From assembly GCF_024730785.1 (NCBI RefSeq), contig NZ_CP102830.1:186001-250000 (forward strand): a stretch of DNA of 64,000 bases, written 5' to 3'. Shown one piece after another: positions 46,391 through 55,652 of this stretch. Within the stretch, counting starts at the first letter, position 1, and each line of letters begins with the position of its first letter. A program made the translations under genes and the position numbers. Under the pieces are notes generated by a model. That model searched no databases, was not told where the DNA came from, and was given only the letters and a program-made list of their open reading frames with translations. Source of the stretch: Pseudomonas sp. LS44 (GTDB lineage: Bacteria; Pseudomonadota; Gammaproteobacteria; Pseudomonadales; Pseudomonadaceae).

Positions 46391-48775
46391 TTAGCGCACC
46401 GGCACCAGGTGCAAGGTGGCCTTGGTGTTGGCCTTCACGTCTTCCTCGCTGTAGTGCTGCGGCAGGTACTGGCCCTGGATGTAGGCCTCGGCCTGGTCCT
46501 GGTAGTGCGCGTCGAACGGCACGCCGCTCTGCCCGACCGGGTTGATGCCGAGGCTGTGGGTGGCGTCGGCGAGGTCGATCAGGCGCCGCGTCGATGGGCC
46601 ATACACCACTTGCCAAGGCGCCGGCCCGACGCGGTGCGACAGGTTGTTGGGCACCTCGTGACCGCCCGGCGCGGCGAACGGGCCGACGTTGAACAGCTTG
46701 TCCAAAGGCTTCTGCTGGCCCAGCGGGTGGCCGTGGGTCAGGCTATGCGCGCTGCTCCACTGCCACTGCGCTGGGTCGTTATCGAGCGTGCTGCGCAGAT
46801 GGGCGAGGCTCGACTGCCAGGCCTTTTTCACCGTCTCGGCACGGCCTTCCTTGGTCGGCGTGCTGCGCTCGTCCCACCACGGCGACGCGGGGTTGGCGGC
46901 CAGGCGCGGCAGCAGGGTATCGAGCACGCGGGTGTACAGCAGGTTGTCGAAGAACTGATCGCCCAGCTCGTCGTGGGTCGCCGCATAGGCCAGCTGGAAG
47001 GTCAGCTGGTTGAACAGCGTAGCGGCCCGCGAGTCGAGCTGATGGTCGCCGTCCCAGCCGGCCAGCTGTTCGACCAGCGCGCGCTCGGCATCGTCCGCCG
47101 CTGCGGCGCGCAGGTCGGCGAGCAGCGGCTGGAGCAGGCGCTGTGGGTAGCCAGTGGCGGTTTCCAGTTGCAGTGCCTGGCTGTTCTGCAGGTCCCACTT
47201 CACGTCGCGCTGCGCCAGGCGCTCGTTGAGGCGCTGACCACGGTCGGCCAGGTTGTAGTAACCGGGGATCGCCACGCCGGTCGGCGACAGCGGCTGGTAG
47301 TTGGCCGAGACGATGTAGCCGCGCGCGGGGTTTTCTTCCTGCGGGTTGGCGCTGAACGGCAGGAAGCCCGGCTTGTCGGCCTCGTGGCTGCTGCCGTCGA
47401 GGATGAAACTCGGGTTCACCCCGGCCGGGCGCTGCGGCAGTTTGGCCGCGGCCCACCAGCCGATGTCGCCGGCGGCGTTGGCCCAGACGATGTTGAGGCC
47501 CGGCGCGTGGATCTTCGCCGTGGCGTCGCGGGCCTTGCTCAGGGTGTCGGCGCGATTCAGTTGGTAGAAGGCGTCGAGGATCGGGTTCTCGGTCTCGAGG
47601 AACGCCCACCACATGGCGATCGGCGTCTTGCCGGCGCTGGCGCCGAGCGCGTCGTTGATGATCGGGCCGTGCGGCGAGCGGCGCAGGGTCAGCTTGACCG
47701 GCTCGCCATCCTTGACCTGGATGGTCTCTTCGCGACTTTGCAGGTCGACCCACTGGCCGTTGATCGACACCTGGTTGGGGTTGTCCGGGTTGACCTTCTC
47801 GGCGATCAGGTCCAGATCGTCGTTCTGGAACATGGTCAGGCTCCAGGCGAACTGCGGGTTGTGACCGAGCGAGGCGTAGGGATTCAGCGCCTGATGGTGG
47901 CCGTACACCTCGAAGCCCGGCGCGCTCAGCTGCGCCTCGTACCACACCGCCGGCACGGCGAAGCGGATGTGCGGGTCGCCGGCGAGCAGCGGCTTGCCGC
48001 TCTTGGTGTGGCTGCCGGCCACGGCCCAGGCGTTGCTGCCCTCGAACTGCGGCAGGCCGGCGTCGACCAGTGCCCGCTGGCTGAGGCTGGCCAGCGTGTT
48101 GAGGTCCTGCCAGTCGCCGGCGGCTAGCGTCGGCGCGCCGATCACCCCGTCCGGGTGCCAGTCGAGGTCGAAGTCCTTCAGGTAGTCGGCACCGAGCTGG
48201 TCGCGGATGTAGGTCAGCACCGGCTCGGTGCGGAACGCGGCGGCGAAGCTGTAGGCCATGTAGCCGGCGACGCTGACGGTGTCCTCGACAGTGAACGGGC
48301 GCTTGTGGATGCCCAGCAGGTCGAACTCGACCGGCGCCGGGCGGCTGTCCTGGTACTGGTTGATGCCGTCGAGGTAGGCCTGCAGCGCCTGCAGCGCCGG
48401 GGATTGGGCGTCGAGGGTCTTGGCGAAGCGGTCGGCGTGCTCGCGGATGCCCAGGGTGCGGAACAGCCGGTCGGTGTCGACCAGCTTGGCGCCGAGCACT
48501 TCGGCCAGCTCGCCGCGCGCCAGGCGGCGCAGCATTTCCATCTGGAACAGGCGGTCCTGAGCCTGCACGTAGCCGAGCGCGCGGTACATGTCGGCCTCGT
48601 TCTGCGCCTGGATATGCGGCACGCCGCGCTCGTCGTAGCGCACGCTGACCGGCGCCTGCAGGTGGGCGATGGCCAGTTCGCCGCTGCGCTGCGGTTGCTT
48701 GCTGTGCACGTACCAGGTGGCACCGGCGGCCACCGCGGCAACGGCGATGGCGAGGACGGTCAGGCTGCGTTTCAT
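46391..48775 (-). CDS. hacB: Penicillin-amidase-family acylase, HacB-like
   Basis: A 794-residue N-terminal-nucleophile hydrolase. A signal peptide (LAIAVAAVAAGATWYVHS) sends it to the periplasm. The precursor should cleave itself before Ser247 in FEG-SNAWAVAG, giving an alpha chain of about 200-220 residues and a beta chain whose new N-terminal serine is catalytic. DPHIRFAVPAVWYEAQL and the later asparagine block (NIVWANAAGDIGWW) are typical. Length and position beside the spu region and an AraC regulator match P. aeruginosa PA0305 (HacB), which degrades long-chain acyl-homoserine lactones. AHL activity here is inference; other acyl amides are possible. Confidence 0.85.
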   Translation of the reverse strand: MKRSLTVLAIAVAAVAAGATWYVHSKQPQRSGELAIAHLQAPVSVRYDERGVPHIQAQNEADMYRALGYVQAQDRLFQMEMLRRLARGELAEVLGAKLVDTDRLFRTLGIREHADRFAKTLDAQSPALQALQAYLDGINQYQDSRPAPVEFDLLGIHKRPFTVEDTVSVAGYMAYSFAAAFRTEPVLTYIRDQLGADYLKDFDLDWHPDGVIGAPTLAAGDWQDLNTLASLSQRALVDAGLPQFEGSNAWAVAGSHTKSGKPLLAGDPHIRFAVPAVWYEAQLSAPGFEVYGHHQALNPYASLGHNPQFAWSLTMFQNDDLDLIAEKVNPDNPNQVSINGQWVDLQSREETIQVKDGEPVKLTLRRSPHGPIINDALGASAGKTPIAMWWAFLETENPILDAFYQLNRADTLSKARDATAKIHAPGLNIVWANAAGDIGWWAAAKLPQRPAGVNPSFILDGSSHEADKPGFLPFSANPQEENPARGYIVSANYQPLSPTGVAIPGYYNLADRGQRLNERLAQRDVKWDLQNSQALQLETATGYPQRLLQPLLADLRAAAADDAERALVEQLAGWDGDHQLDSRAATLFNQLTFQLAYAATHDELGDQFFDNLLYTRVLDTLLPRLAANPASPWWDERSTPTKEGRAETVKKAWQSSLAHLRSTLDNDPAQWQWSSAHSLTHGHPLGQQKPLDKLFNVGPFAAPGGHEVPNNLSHRVGPAPWQVVYGPSTRRLIDLADATHSLGINPVGQSGVPFDAHYQDQAEAYIQGQYLPQHYSEEDVKANTKATLHLVPVR

Positions 48776-48893
48776 GGGGCGACAACTCCGTGTTTCGTTC
48801 TTGTAGTGACCCGATTGTCCGCAGTCGTCCGCCGCCCGGCATTGACTGAATACCTCAAGGCTGCAAATCTTCGGTCAATTCTCTGGAGCCCGC

Positions 48894-49934
48894 ATGTCCC
48901 TGCCAGTCGATTCGAACAGCCCCGGCGACTCGCCGCTGACCCACTCGGCGACCCTGCGCCGCCTGCTCTACGAGGCGCTCGCCGAGCTGGGTCTGGACCC
49001 TACGGATATCTACCGGCGCATCTATCAACACCGGCGCCTGGCCGTGCCGCCGCTGCACGAGCGCCTCGAACACGACAATGCGCCGTTGTTCTGGCAGGCC
49101 CTGCCGGAGATCACCGGCGATGCGGATATCGGTCTGCATCTGGGCGAAGCGATGAAGCCGCGCCTGCTCGATGTGGTCGGTTACCTGCTGCTGGCCAGCC
49201 GTGACCTGCGCGAGGCGCTGGAGAGTTTCGTGCGCTTCCAGCACATCCTCTCCGGCGGCTTCGTCGCCCAGCTGCAGGTCGACGGCGAGCAGGCGCGCCT
49301 GGTGATCGACCTCAACTACCTCGGCGTCGCCTCGCTGCGCCAGCAGATGGAGTGCCTGGCGCAGTTGATCCTCAAGCTGCTGGCGCTGGTCAGCGACAAC
49401 GAATTCCAGCTCAGCGGCCTGCATTTCCGCCACGCCCAGCCGCGCCAGCTCAAGGAACACCGCCGGCTGTTCGGCCTGCTCCCTGAATTCGGTCAGGAGC
49501 ACGACGCGCTGCTGTTTCCTGCCGCGCTGTTGCAGCGCCCGTCACGCACCGCCAACCCGGACCTGCATGCGCTGCTCAGCGCGCATGCGCAGGGCCAGCT
49601 CGGTGGGTTGGTGGAGAATCAGTTGCTCAATCGCCTGCGCTATCTGCTCGGCGTGCGCCTGGGCGCTGGGGATTGCACGTTGGCGGCCTGTGCGGCGGAG
49701 CTCGGTTGGTCGGTCAGCGCCTTGCAGCGCGCCCTGGCCGAGCAGGGCACCAGCCTGCGGGCATTGCGTGAAACCGTGCGACAGAGTCGCGCGCAAGAAT
49801 TGCTGCGCGCTGGGGCGTCGATTCGCGAGGTGGCGCGAGCCTGTGGCTTCGCCGAGCTGTCGCCTTTCTACCGGGCGTTCCGCCGCTGGTATGGCGAGAC
49901 GCCGGAGCAGCAGCGCGCGCGTTTGTGCGGCTGA
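48894..49934 (+). CDS. AraC-family transcriptional regulator
   Basis: A 346-residue regulator of the OruR/ArgR-like type. Residues about 25-210 are the 'Arabinose_bd' effector domain seen in many pseudomonad AraC proteins (DIGLHLGEAMKPRLLDVVGYLLLASRDLREALESFVRF). The last ~95 residues contain two helix-turn-helix units: LAACAAELGWSVSALQRALAEQG and IREVARACGFAELSPFYRAFRRWYGETP. GGAG 6 nt upstream fixes the start. It is divergent from hacB across 118 nt, so it may regulate that gene; P. aeruginosa PA0306 has the same arrangement. The effector is unknown. Confidence 0.87.
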   Translation: MSLPVDSNSPGDSPLTHSATLRRLLYEALAELGLDPTDIYRRIYQHRRLAVPPLHERLEHDNAPLFWQALPEITGDADIGLHLGEAMKPRLLDVVGYLLLASRDLREALESFVRFQHILSGGFVAQLQVDGEQARLVIDLNYLGVASLRQQMECLAQLILKLLALVSDNEFQLSGLHFRHAQPRQLKEHRRLFGLLPEFGQEHDALLFPAALLQRPSRTANPDLHALLSAHAQGQLGGLVENQLLNRLRYLLGVRLGAGDCTLAACAAELGWSVSALQRALAEQGTSLRALRETVRQSRAQELLRAGASIREVARACGFAELSPFYRAFRRWYGETPEQQRARLCG

Positions 49935-49973
49935 GGTGCCTGCCCGCTCCCGGCGGGAGGGGCAGGCGGCCGA

Positions 49974-50468
49974 TTACTCGGCCAGCGGGATGTCGCGGGT
50001 ATTGGCGAGCAGGCTGATGGCGTCGAGCTGATCTTCGATCTGCACGAAACGCAGCGAGCGCAGCGGCGAGACTTCCTTGGCGACGCGCTTGGCGTACTTC
50101 TCCTTGAGCTCGAGCTTGTCCTCCTGCAGATCGAACAGACGCTCCTGCAGCTTGGCGGCGGTGGCGTCGTCGACCGTGTTGCTGTTGTAGGACTTGGCGT
50201 AGTCGAGCACCAGGGTGATGGCTTCCTTGCTCAGCTTGTCGGCCTCGGTGCGGTAGCTGTTGTAAATCGGCCAGAACTTCTCGCCTTCCGCGCCATTGAG
50301 CTGCATGCCGGCCTCGGTGATCTGCTTGCGCTTGTAGTCGATGTCGGCGATCTGGTTCTGGATCGCGGCCTTGTGGTCTTTCATCACCTGTTTGGTGCTG
50401 GGTTGCTCGGCGGCCAGCAGTGGCAGGCTGACGAAGGCAAGCAGGGCGAGGGAAGAGCGCTTGAACAT
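49974..50468 (-). CDS. Hypothetical periplasmic helical protein
   Basis: A 164-residue exported protein: signal peptide LALLAFVSLPLLAAE with AAGGAG before the ATG. The mature part is highly charged and nearly all helical (KQVMKDHKAAIQNQIADIDYKRKQITEAG, LQERLFDLQEDKLELKEKYAKRV), with FWPIYNSYRTEADKLSKE in the middle. The pattern recalls small periplasmic chaperone or metal-sensor proteins of the Spy/CpxP type, but I see no LTxxQ motif and do not assign it. It lies between the AraC gene (convergent) and the chemoreceptor. Confidence 0.75.
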   Translation of the reverse strand: MFKRSSLALLAFVSLPLLAAEQPSTKQVMKDHKAAIQNQIADIDYKRKQITEAGMQLNGAEGEKFWPIYNSYRTEADKLSKEAITLVLDYAKSYNSNTVDDATAAKLQERLFDLQEDKLELKEKYAKRVAKEVSPLRSLRFVQIEDQLDAISLLANTRDIPLAE

Positions 50469-50539
50469 GGTTACTCCTTGATGACGAGAGGATCCTTCAT
50501 GGATCGCCGAAGCATTCTAGACGGCTTTCGCGGCTCTGG

Positions 50540-52039
50540 TCAGGGGCTGACCTGGAAGCGCTCGACCAGCCCGCCGAGACGCCGTGCCAGGCTGCGCAAC
50601 GTGTCGCTGTCGCGTTCCAGCTCCGCGGCGTCGCGGTCGTTGCGTTCAGCGACCTGCTGCACGCCCCGCAGGTGTTCGCCGATCTCGCCGCTCACTGCGC
50701 TCTGCTGGTGGGTGGCGGCGGCGATCAGCTGGTTCATCTGGCTGATGCTCTCGATGCCGTCGGCCATGCGGTTGAGCAGCTCGGCGGTGCCCTGACTGCC
50801 GGCCACACACTGGTCGACGCTGTCGCGACTGCCCTGCATGGCGCTCGCGGCATTGCGGCTGCCCTGCTGCAGGCGGCCGATGATCTCGCGGATTTCCTCG
50901 GTGGACGTGGCGGTCTTCTGCGCCAGGTTGCGCACCTCGTCGGCGACCACCGCGAAGCCGCGCCCGGCCTCGCCGGCGCGCGCTGCCTCGATGGCGGCGT
51001 TGAGTGCCAGCAGGTTGGTCTGCTCGGCGATGCTGCGGATCACCGCCATGACCCGACCGATCTGCTCGGCCTGCTCGGCCAGCGCCTGCACCTGGCGGTC
51101 GCTGGCATCGATCTGCGCGGCCAGCCGGGCGATTTCGTCGAGTCCGTCCTGTACCGTGCTGCTGCCGTCACGCGCCTCGTCGTTGACCTGGCGCGCAGTG
51201 CGCGCGGCCTGGTCGGCGTGGCGCGCCACCTCGTCGATGGCGCCGCCCATCTGCTGCATGGCGCCGGTCATGTAGGCGGTCTCGTCGAGCTGCCGGCGTG
51301 CGCCTTCGCGCAGCTGGCGGGTGGCTTCGGTGAGGTGCTGGCCGAGGTCGTTGAGGCCGAGGGTGTCGCGCCGCACCACGCCGACCAGGGTGTCGAGGCG
51401 TTCGATGAAGCGGTTGAAGCGGCTGGTCACCGGGCCCTTGCCGGCGCCGCGCTGGCGCAGGTCGACGCTGTCGTCGTCGCCCAGCTGGCTGACCGTGTGC
51501 AGCAGGCCTTCCGCCTCGAGCGCTTCGGCATGGGCCTGGATCGCCAGGTAGATGAGGATCGCGGTTTCCAGCACCACGTAGAAGGCATGCAGGAAGATGA
51601 TCGGCCAGCTGCCGCCGGCCTGGGTCACGTGTATGCCGACGCCGCCCTGCTGCAGGGCGAAGAAGCCCAGGTGGTGGACGGCGATGAACAGCGCAGCGAC
51701 CAGGATCGGCAGCCAGTCGCGGTAGTACACCAACACCGCGAGCAGCACGAAGATGCCGAAGTGCATCTCGCTGACGCCGCCGGACTGGTTGATGTGCAGT
51801 GCCGAGAAGGTCATGAAGGCCACGCCGATGCAGCAGCGCAGCAGGCGCTGGCCGGGGATCAGGTTGTTGAGCAGGTGCAGGGTCGCCAGCGTGCCGCCGC
51901 CGACCAGTAGCGCCTGGCCCCAGGTACCGTGCCAGGCGGCCAGGCCGAGGGAATAGAGGAACATCAGCCAGAGCACGCCGAGCATGATGCGGTCGGCCTT
52001 GCGGTAATGGCGGTCGAGACTGAAAGCGGGATAGTTCAT
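50540..52039 (-). CDS. Methyl-accepting chemotaxis protein with multi-helix membrane sensor
   Basis: A 499-residue chemoreceptor. The N-terminal ~170 residues hold about five or six transmembrane helices with short loops, not the usual large periplasmic domain; conserved-looking polar residues in or near them are [18 protein letters not shown] and [12 protein letters not shown]-like linker leads to the cytoplasmic signalling domain, with the hairpin tip [19 protein letters not shown] and [18 protein letters not shown]. The ATG is set where the membrane part begins; the ribosome-binding site is weak. The His-rich membrane core suggests sensing of a membrane or metal/redox signal. No CheBR-binding pentapeptide is seen at the C-terminus. 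Confidence 0.9.
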   Translation of the reverse strand: MNYPAFSLDRHYRKADRIMLGVLWLMFLYSLGLAAWHGTWGQALLVGGGTLATLHLLNNLIPGQRLLRCCIGVAFMTFSALHINQSGGVSEMHFGIFVLLAVLVYYRDWLPILVAALFIAVHHLGFFALQQGGVGIHVTQAGGSWPIIFLHAFYVVLETAILIYLAIQAHAEALEAEGLLHTVSQLGDDDSVDLRQRGAGKGPVTSRFNRFIERLDTLVGVVRRDTLGLNDLGQHLTEATRQLREGARRQLDETAYMTGAMQQMGGAIDEVARHADQAARTARQVNDEARDGSSTVQDGLDEIARLAAQIDASDRQVQALAEQAEQIGRVMAVIRSIAEQTNLLALNAAIEAARAGEAGRGFAVVADEVRNLAQKTATSTEEIREIIGRLQQGSRNAASAMQGSRDSVDQCVAGSQGTAELLNRMADGIESISQMNQLIAAATHQQSAVSGEIGEHLRGVQQVAERNDRDAAELERDSDTLRSLARRLGGLVERFQVSP

Positions 52040-52111
52040 GGTGTGCGTTCTGATAAGGCGAATGGGGCGTTCGGCTATCGGCGGCACTGAGGTGTTCTTG
52101 AGGGGCTGCGA

Positions 52112-52675
52112 CTACCAGTCGCAGAAGCAGCCGCTGGCCAGGGTATTGTCGGCCTGTACGCGGCGACCGCTGCTGAGGGCCTCGAGGACCGGCTCGATGA
52201 AGCTGTTCGTCGAGCTGCAGGTGCTGCCTTCGCTGTACGGGCCGAAGTAGGCCAGGCGGCCCTCGCGGTCCCAGATCGCCACCGCCGGGCTGGCCGGCAG
52301 GTGCTCGGCGCCGGGCAGGCTGTCGAGGGGTTGCAGGCCGTCGAGCAGTGCTGGCAGGTGGCCGCGGCTGCCGGGCTTCTGCACCGCGTAGAACTGCACG
52401 CCCTGCGGCGCGAAGCGCGCCAGCAGCTCGGCGAGATGCTGCTGGTTGCCGACGTTGCATGGGCAGGCCGGGTCCCAGAAGTGCACCAGGCGGATCGGTC
52501 CCGGCCCGGCCAGCGGCGCCGGCAGGCGCAGTTCGGCACCGGAGAACAGCGTCGTCGACGAGGCGAACGGCCGCAGGTAGCGGCCCTCGTACCACCAGAA
52601 GGCGAGCGCCAGACCGCCGAGCCAGACGACGGCGAGCAGGGTGGCGAGCAGGGTCTTGCGGCGGGACGGGGACAT
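52112..52675 (-). CDS. Membrane-anchored thioredoxin-fold protein (DUF6436-like)
   Basis: A 187-residue protein with one N-terminal membrane helix (TLLATLLAVVWLGGLALAFWW). The body resembles a thioredoxin fold: LVHFWDPACPCNVGNQQHLAELL carries a CPCN motif in the position of the CxxC active site, and SPAVAIWDREGRLAYFGPYSEG is the cis-proline region and following strand. Two more cysteines sit at the C-terminus (SGCFCDW). It probably works in disulfide exchange outside the inner membrane. The CPCN spacing (CxC) differs from thioredoxin's CxxC. The start was chosen for the membrane helix; there is no strong ribosome-binding site. Confidence 0.75.
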   Translation of the reverse strand: MSPSRRKTLLATLLAVVWLGGLALAFWWYEGRYLRPFASSTTLFSGAELRLPAPLAGPGPIRLVHFWDPACPCNVGNQQHLAELLARFAPQGVQFYAVQKPGSRGHLPALLDGLQPLDSLPGAEHLPASPAVAIWDREGRLAYFGPYSEGSTCSSTNSFIEPVLEALSSGRRVQADNTLASGCFCDW

Positions 52676-52767
52676 GGCGGATCGGTCGGCAGCGGGGCGC
52701 ATAGCTTGCCATGCCGCGCCGCGCAGCTGAATATCGGCAGCCGCCCGTCAGTCAGTCCCCTTCAGCG

Positions 52768-53706
52768 ATGTCAGAGTCCATGCCCGAGCGTTTCCAGCCC
52801 GATCTGTTGCGCGCGCACCTGCGCCCGCTGGCCGAAGCCGCCGCCGAGGCGCCGCAGCTGGCTGCCTACCGCGCCTTCTACAGCCTCGAGTTCGCCGGCG
52901 TGCACGGCCGCATGGGCGTGTTCCCGGCGGCCGGCTACCAGATCGTCGCTCAGGCCTGGTGGCCGGCGCAGCCGCGCGGCACGCTGCTGCTGCAGCATGG
53001 CTACTACGACCACGTCGGCCTGTACCGCCACCTGATCGCCTGGGCGCTCGAGCAGGGTTTCGCGGTGCTCGCCTGCGACCTGCCGGGCCACGGCCTGTCC
53101 AGTGGCGAACGGGCCAGCATCCAGGACTTCGCCGAGTACCAGGCAGTCTTGCACGGCCTGCTCGGCGAAGCCGCGGCACTCGGCCTGCCGACGCCCTGGC
53201 ATCTGTGCGGACAGAGCACCGGTGGGGCGATTCTCATCGACTACTTGCTGCGCGGCGCGGTGCGTGACGAGATCGGCGAGATCGTTCTGCTCGCCCCGCT
53301 GGTGCGGCCGCGCGCCTGGGCTTGGTCGCAGCTCAGCTATCGCTTGCTGAAACCCTTTGTCAGCAGCATTGAGCGGCGCTTCAGTGCCAACTCCAACGAT
53401 CCCGAGTTTCTCGCCTTTCTGCAGCGCGATCCGTTGCAGCCGTTGACCCTGCCCGTCGCGTGGGTCGGCGCCCTGGCCCGCTGGGTACCGCTGATCGAAG
53501 CGGCTCGACCGAGTGCGCGGCGGCCGCTGATCGTGCAGGGCGATGCGGACATGACGGTGGACTGGCGGCACAACCTGGCGCTGCTGGCGAACAAATTCGC
53601 CGGTGCGGAGGTATTGATGCTGCCTGAGGCGCGTCATCACCTGGTCAACGAAAGCGCGGCGTTACGCGCGCGCTATTTGGGCTTTTTAAGCGAGCGCTTG
53701 GGTTAG
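52768..53706 (+). CDS. Alpha/beta hydrolase, lysophospholipase-like
   Basis: A 312-residue serine hydrolase of the monoacylglycerol lipase/PldB type. LLLQHGYYDHVGLYRHLIAWAL is the oxyanion-hole region, CDLPGHGLSSGERASIQDF the typical lid entry, and LCGQSTGGAILIDYLL the nucleophile elbow (GxSxG, with serine in GQSTGG). Asp in VQGDADMTVDW and His in EARHHLVNE complete the triad. There is no signal peptide. The start is uncertain: ATG at 52768 or 52780, both without a strong ribosome-binding site. It is divergent from the thioredoxin-fold gene. Substrate is probably a mono-acyl lipid. Confidence 0.82.
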   Translation: MSESMPERFQPDLLRAHLRPLAEAAAEAPQLAAYRAFYSLEFAGVHGRMGVFPAAGYQIVAQAWWPAQPRGTLLLQHGYYDHVGLYRHLIAWALEQGFAVLACDLPGHGLSSGERASIQDFAEYQAVLHGLLGEAAALGLPTPWHLCGQSTGGAILIDYLLRGAVRDEIGEIVLLAPLVRPRAWAWSQLSYRLLKPFVSSIERRFSANSNDPEFLAFLQRDPLQPLTLPVAWVGALARWVPLIEAARPSARRPLIVQGDADMTVDWRHNLALLANKFAGAEVLMLPEARHHLVNESAALRARYLGFLSERLG

Positions 53707-53764
53707 GCGTCGCCTGCAAGCTGCCGGTGACGCTTGGGTTTTGTGGATCTGCAGGGCAGATTCG

Positions 53765-53868
53765 TCGGGTGGGTTAGCCGTAGGCGTAACCCACCGACCA
53801 GGCTGGACGCCAGTGTTCCGGGTGGTACCGCGGGTGGGTTACGCCGCTACGCGGCTAACCCACCCTAC
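53765..53868. repeat. Two R4 palindromes
   Basis: GTCGGGTGGGTTAGCCGTAG faces GCGTAACCCACCGAC, and CGGGTGGGTTACGCCG faces CGGCTAACCCACCCTAC. They lie between the convergent hydrolase and folA genes. The remaining bases of the gap show no gene. Confidence 0.75.
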
Positions 53869-53986
53869 AAAAGCGATGCGCAACACTTAGGTGGTGCATA
53901 GCCATTGCAATCGGGGCAGTGGAGGCTGGTATCGCTGCGTCCGAACTGCGCGCCCCATCCCATCCTCCAAAGCTGACGCCGCGCGC

Positions 53987-54502
53987 CTAGATCCGGTCCC
54001 AGACCTCGAAGGCATAGGCCGGGGTTTCGGCGCTGGCGACATGCTCGATGCTCGACGCCAGGTGCCATTCGCCGGCCGGCACCTCGGGGAAGAACGCATC
54101 GCCAGCCGGACTCAGGCCGACGCGGGTCAGGTACAGCCGTTCGGCCAATGGCAGCGCCTCGCCGTACAGCTGCGCGCCGCCGATCAGCATCAATTCCTCG
54201 GCATCTTCTTCGCGCGCCCAGGCGTCGGCGCGTTCGAGCGCGGCCTGCAGCGAGGCGAACACTTCCGCGCCGTCCAGTTGCAAGTCCGGCTGGCGGCTGA
54301 CCACCAGGTTGAGGCGCCCGGGCAGCGGTCGGCCGAGTGAATCCCAGGTCTTGCGGCCCATGATGATCGGCTTGCCGAGGGTCAGCGCCTTGAAGTGCTT
54401 GAGGTCGGCGGACAAGTGCCAGGGCATGCGATTGTCGATACCGATCACGCGGTTTTCGGCCAGCGCGGCGATCATCGCCAGCGGCAGTCGGGCTGCAGTC
54501 AT
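53987..54502 (-). CDS. folA: Dihydrofolate reductase FolA
   Basis: A 171-residue enzyme that reduces dihydrofolate to tetrahydrofolate with NADPH. LAMIAALAENRVIGIDNRMPWHLSADLKHFKALTL is the N-terminal signature in parts: Met20-loop IGIDNRMPWHLSADL with the catalytic acid Asp, then GKPIIMGRKTWDSLGRPLPGR (NADPH binding) and ELMLIGGAQLYGEAL. The start with GGAG 4-5 nt upstream gives the normal length. It is the target of trimethoprim. It is followed by convergent repeats and preceded by a hairpin that closes the paralog pair. Confidence 0.96.
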   Translation of the reverse strand: MTAARLPLAMIAALAENRVIGIDNRMPWHLSADLKHFKALTLGKPIIMGRKTWDSLGRPLPGRLNLVVSRQPDLQLDGAEVFASLQAALERADAWAREEDAEELMLIGGAQLYGEALPLAERLYLTRVGLSPAGDAFFPEVPAGEWHLASSIEHVASAETPAYAFEVWDRI

Positions 54503-54528
54503 GGGGTCTCCAGAAAGTCGAAAACGAA

Positions 54529-54556
54529 GCCGGCGCAGCATATCAGCCGCGCCGGC
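54529..54556 (-). terminator. Probable terminator of the 54606-56665 gene pair
   Basis: GCCGGCGC/GCGCCGGC stem with a 12-nt loop; on the minus strand it is followed by TTCGTTTTCG. It lies 50 nt past the upstream stop codon and just before folA. Confidence 0.5.
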
Positions 54557-54605
54557 GGATCGCAGTGGTTGGCGACTAGAGCCTGCTGTCGTTGCCGAGT
54601 CCTGT

Positions 54606-55652
54606 TCAACGCCGATTGGCGACCGCCAGCGGGCTCGGCGGCACGCTCATGAAGAACGTGCCGTCCTCGTTGACCTGGGTGAGCCCGGTCGCCAGCACCT
54701 TGCGGTAGTCCTTGAGGCTGAACATCAGCGGCGTGTCCGCTTGCGACTTGAGCAGCACCTGGGCATAGGTGATGAGGATCTCGAAGATCTTCACATCGCC
54801 GGACTGCAGCCAGATATATGAATTGCCGGCCTGCGCCGGCGGACTGAAGTGCATCGGCGCGCGCCCCGGCAGCGGGGCGAAACGCAGGTGCAAACCCTGC
54901 TCATCGAGCCAGCTGGCATCGACCCGGCCGTCGATGCCGAGCAGCGGGAAGACCTTGTGGTAATCCAGGCGCATGCGGTTGCCGTCGAGGGTCGCGCCGG
55001 GGCGCTCGAGCTCGACCAGCGAATCGAGCTGCAGGCCGACCAGACTCATCGCCCCGTAGCTCGGCACGCCGAGCACCTGGAGCTGGTCGGGTTGGTAGTC
55101 GATCAGCCCGGCGCGCTCGTCCAGGCTCACTGCGCCGTCCAGGCGCAACGGCAGCCATGGGCCGACACCCAGCGGACGGACCTCGCCTTGCACCTGCAGG
55201 CGGCCGTCGACGCTGCGCATGACGAAGTCGCGCAACATGCTCTCCGGGTAGGCGAGGATGTGCTGGTTGAACAGGTTGCCCAGCTGCTGCGGGCTGAGGA
55301 TCACCTCGCCTTCGAGCACCTCGATGCGCATCGCTTCGGGGTGGTCGAAGTCGATCGGCGCGCCGGCCTGCAGCGGCACCAGCCAGCCCTTGAGCTGCGG
55401 CGCGTGAAAGCCGATACCGCCCTGGAAATACATGTCGACGTTGTGCAGTAACAGGCCGACGCCGTCCTGCCCGGAGTCGCGCACCCCGGCCGCTCGCACT
55501 GCGGTATGGCCGGGCGCTGGCGGGGTCTGCTGGAACCAGCCTTGGCGCAACAGGGCCAGCTCGCGTTGTTGCCGCTCGATCGCGCTATCCGCCTGGGCCA
55601 GGCTGCTGCCCAGCAAGCCGATGCCGAGCAGCATTGTCACTAGCCTATTCAT
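54606..55652 (-). CDS. Hypothetical exported protein, paralog of the next gene
   Basis: A 348-residue protein with signal peptide (MLLGIGLLGSSLAQADS). I do not recognise a named family. VLEGEVILSPQQLGNLFNQHIL is a block in which a short motif precedes an amphipathic helix; RPLGVGPWLPLRLDGAVSL and SGDVKIFEILITYAQVLLKSQADTPLMFSLKDY follow. The last block aligns with GGDIKLARTVLVKAYALFTSLSPHEPLLFNLYDY in the upstream gene, so the two are tandem paralogs. Overall layout (repeated beta-rich halves with a lumenal surface) recalls lipid-transfer-type LmeA/DUF2993 proteins, but this is only an impression. Its ATG overlaps the stop of the upstream gene (ATGA). Confidence 0.75.
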   Translation of the reverse strand: MNRLVTMLLGIGLLGSSLAQADSAIERQQRELALLRQGWFQQTPPAPGHTAVRAAGVRDSGQDGVGLLLHNVDMYFQGGIGFHAPQLKGWLVPLQAGAPIDFDHPEAMRIEVLEGEVILSPQQLGNLFNQHILAYPESMLRDFVMRSVDGRLQVQGEVRPLGVGPWLPLRLDGAVSLDERAGLIDYQPDQLQVLGVPSYGAMSLVGLQLDSLVELERPGATLDGNRMRLDYHKVFPLLGIDGRVDASWLDEQGLHLRFAPLPGRAPMHFSPPAQAGNSYIWLQSGDVKIFEILITYAQVLLKSQADTPLMFSLKDYRKVLATGLTQVNEDGTFFMSVPPSPLAVANRR

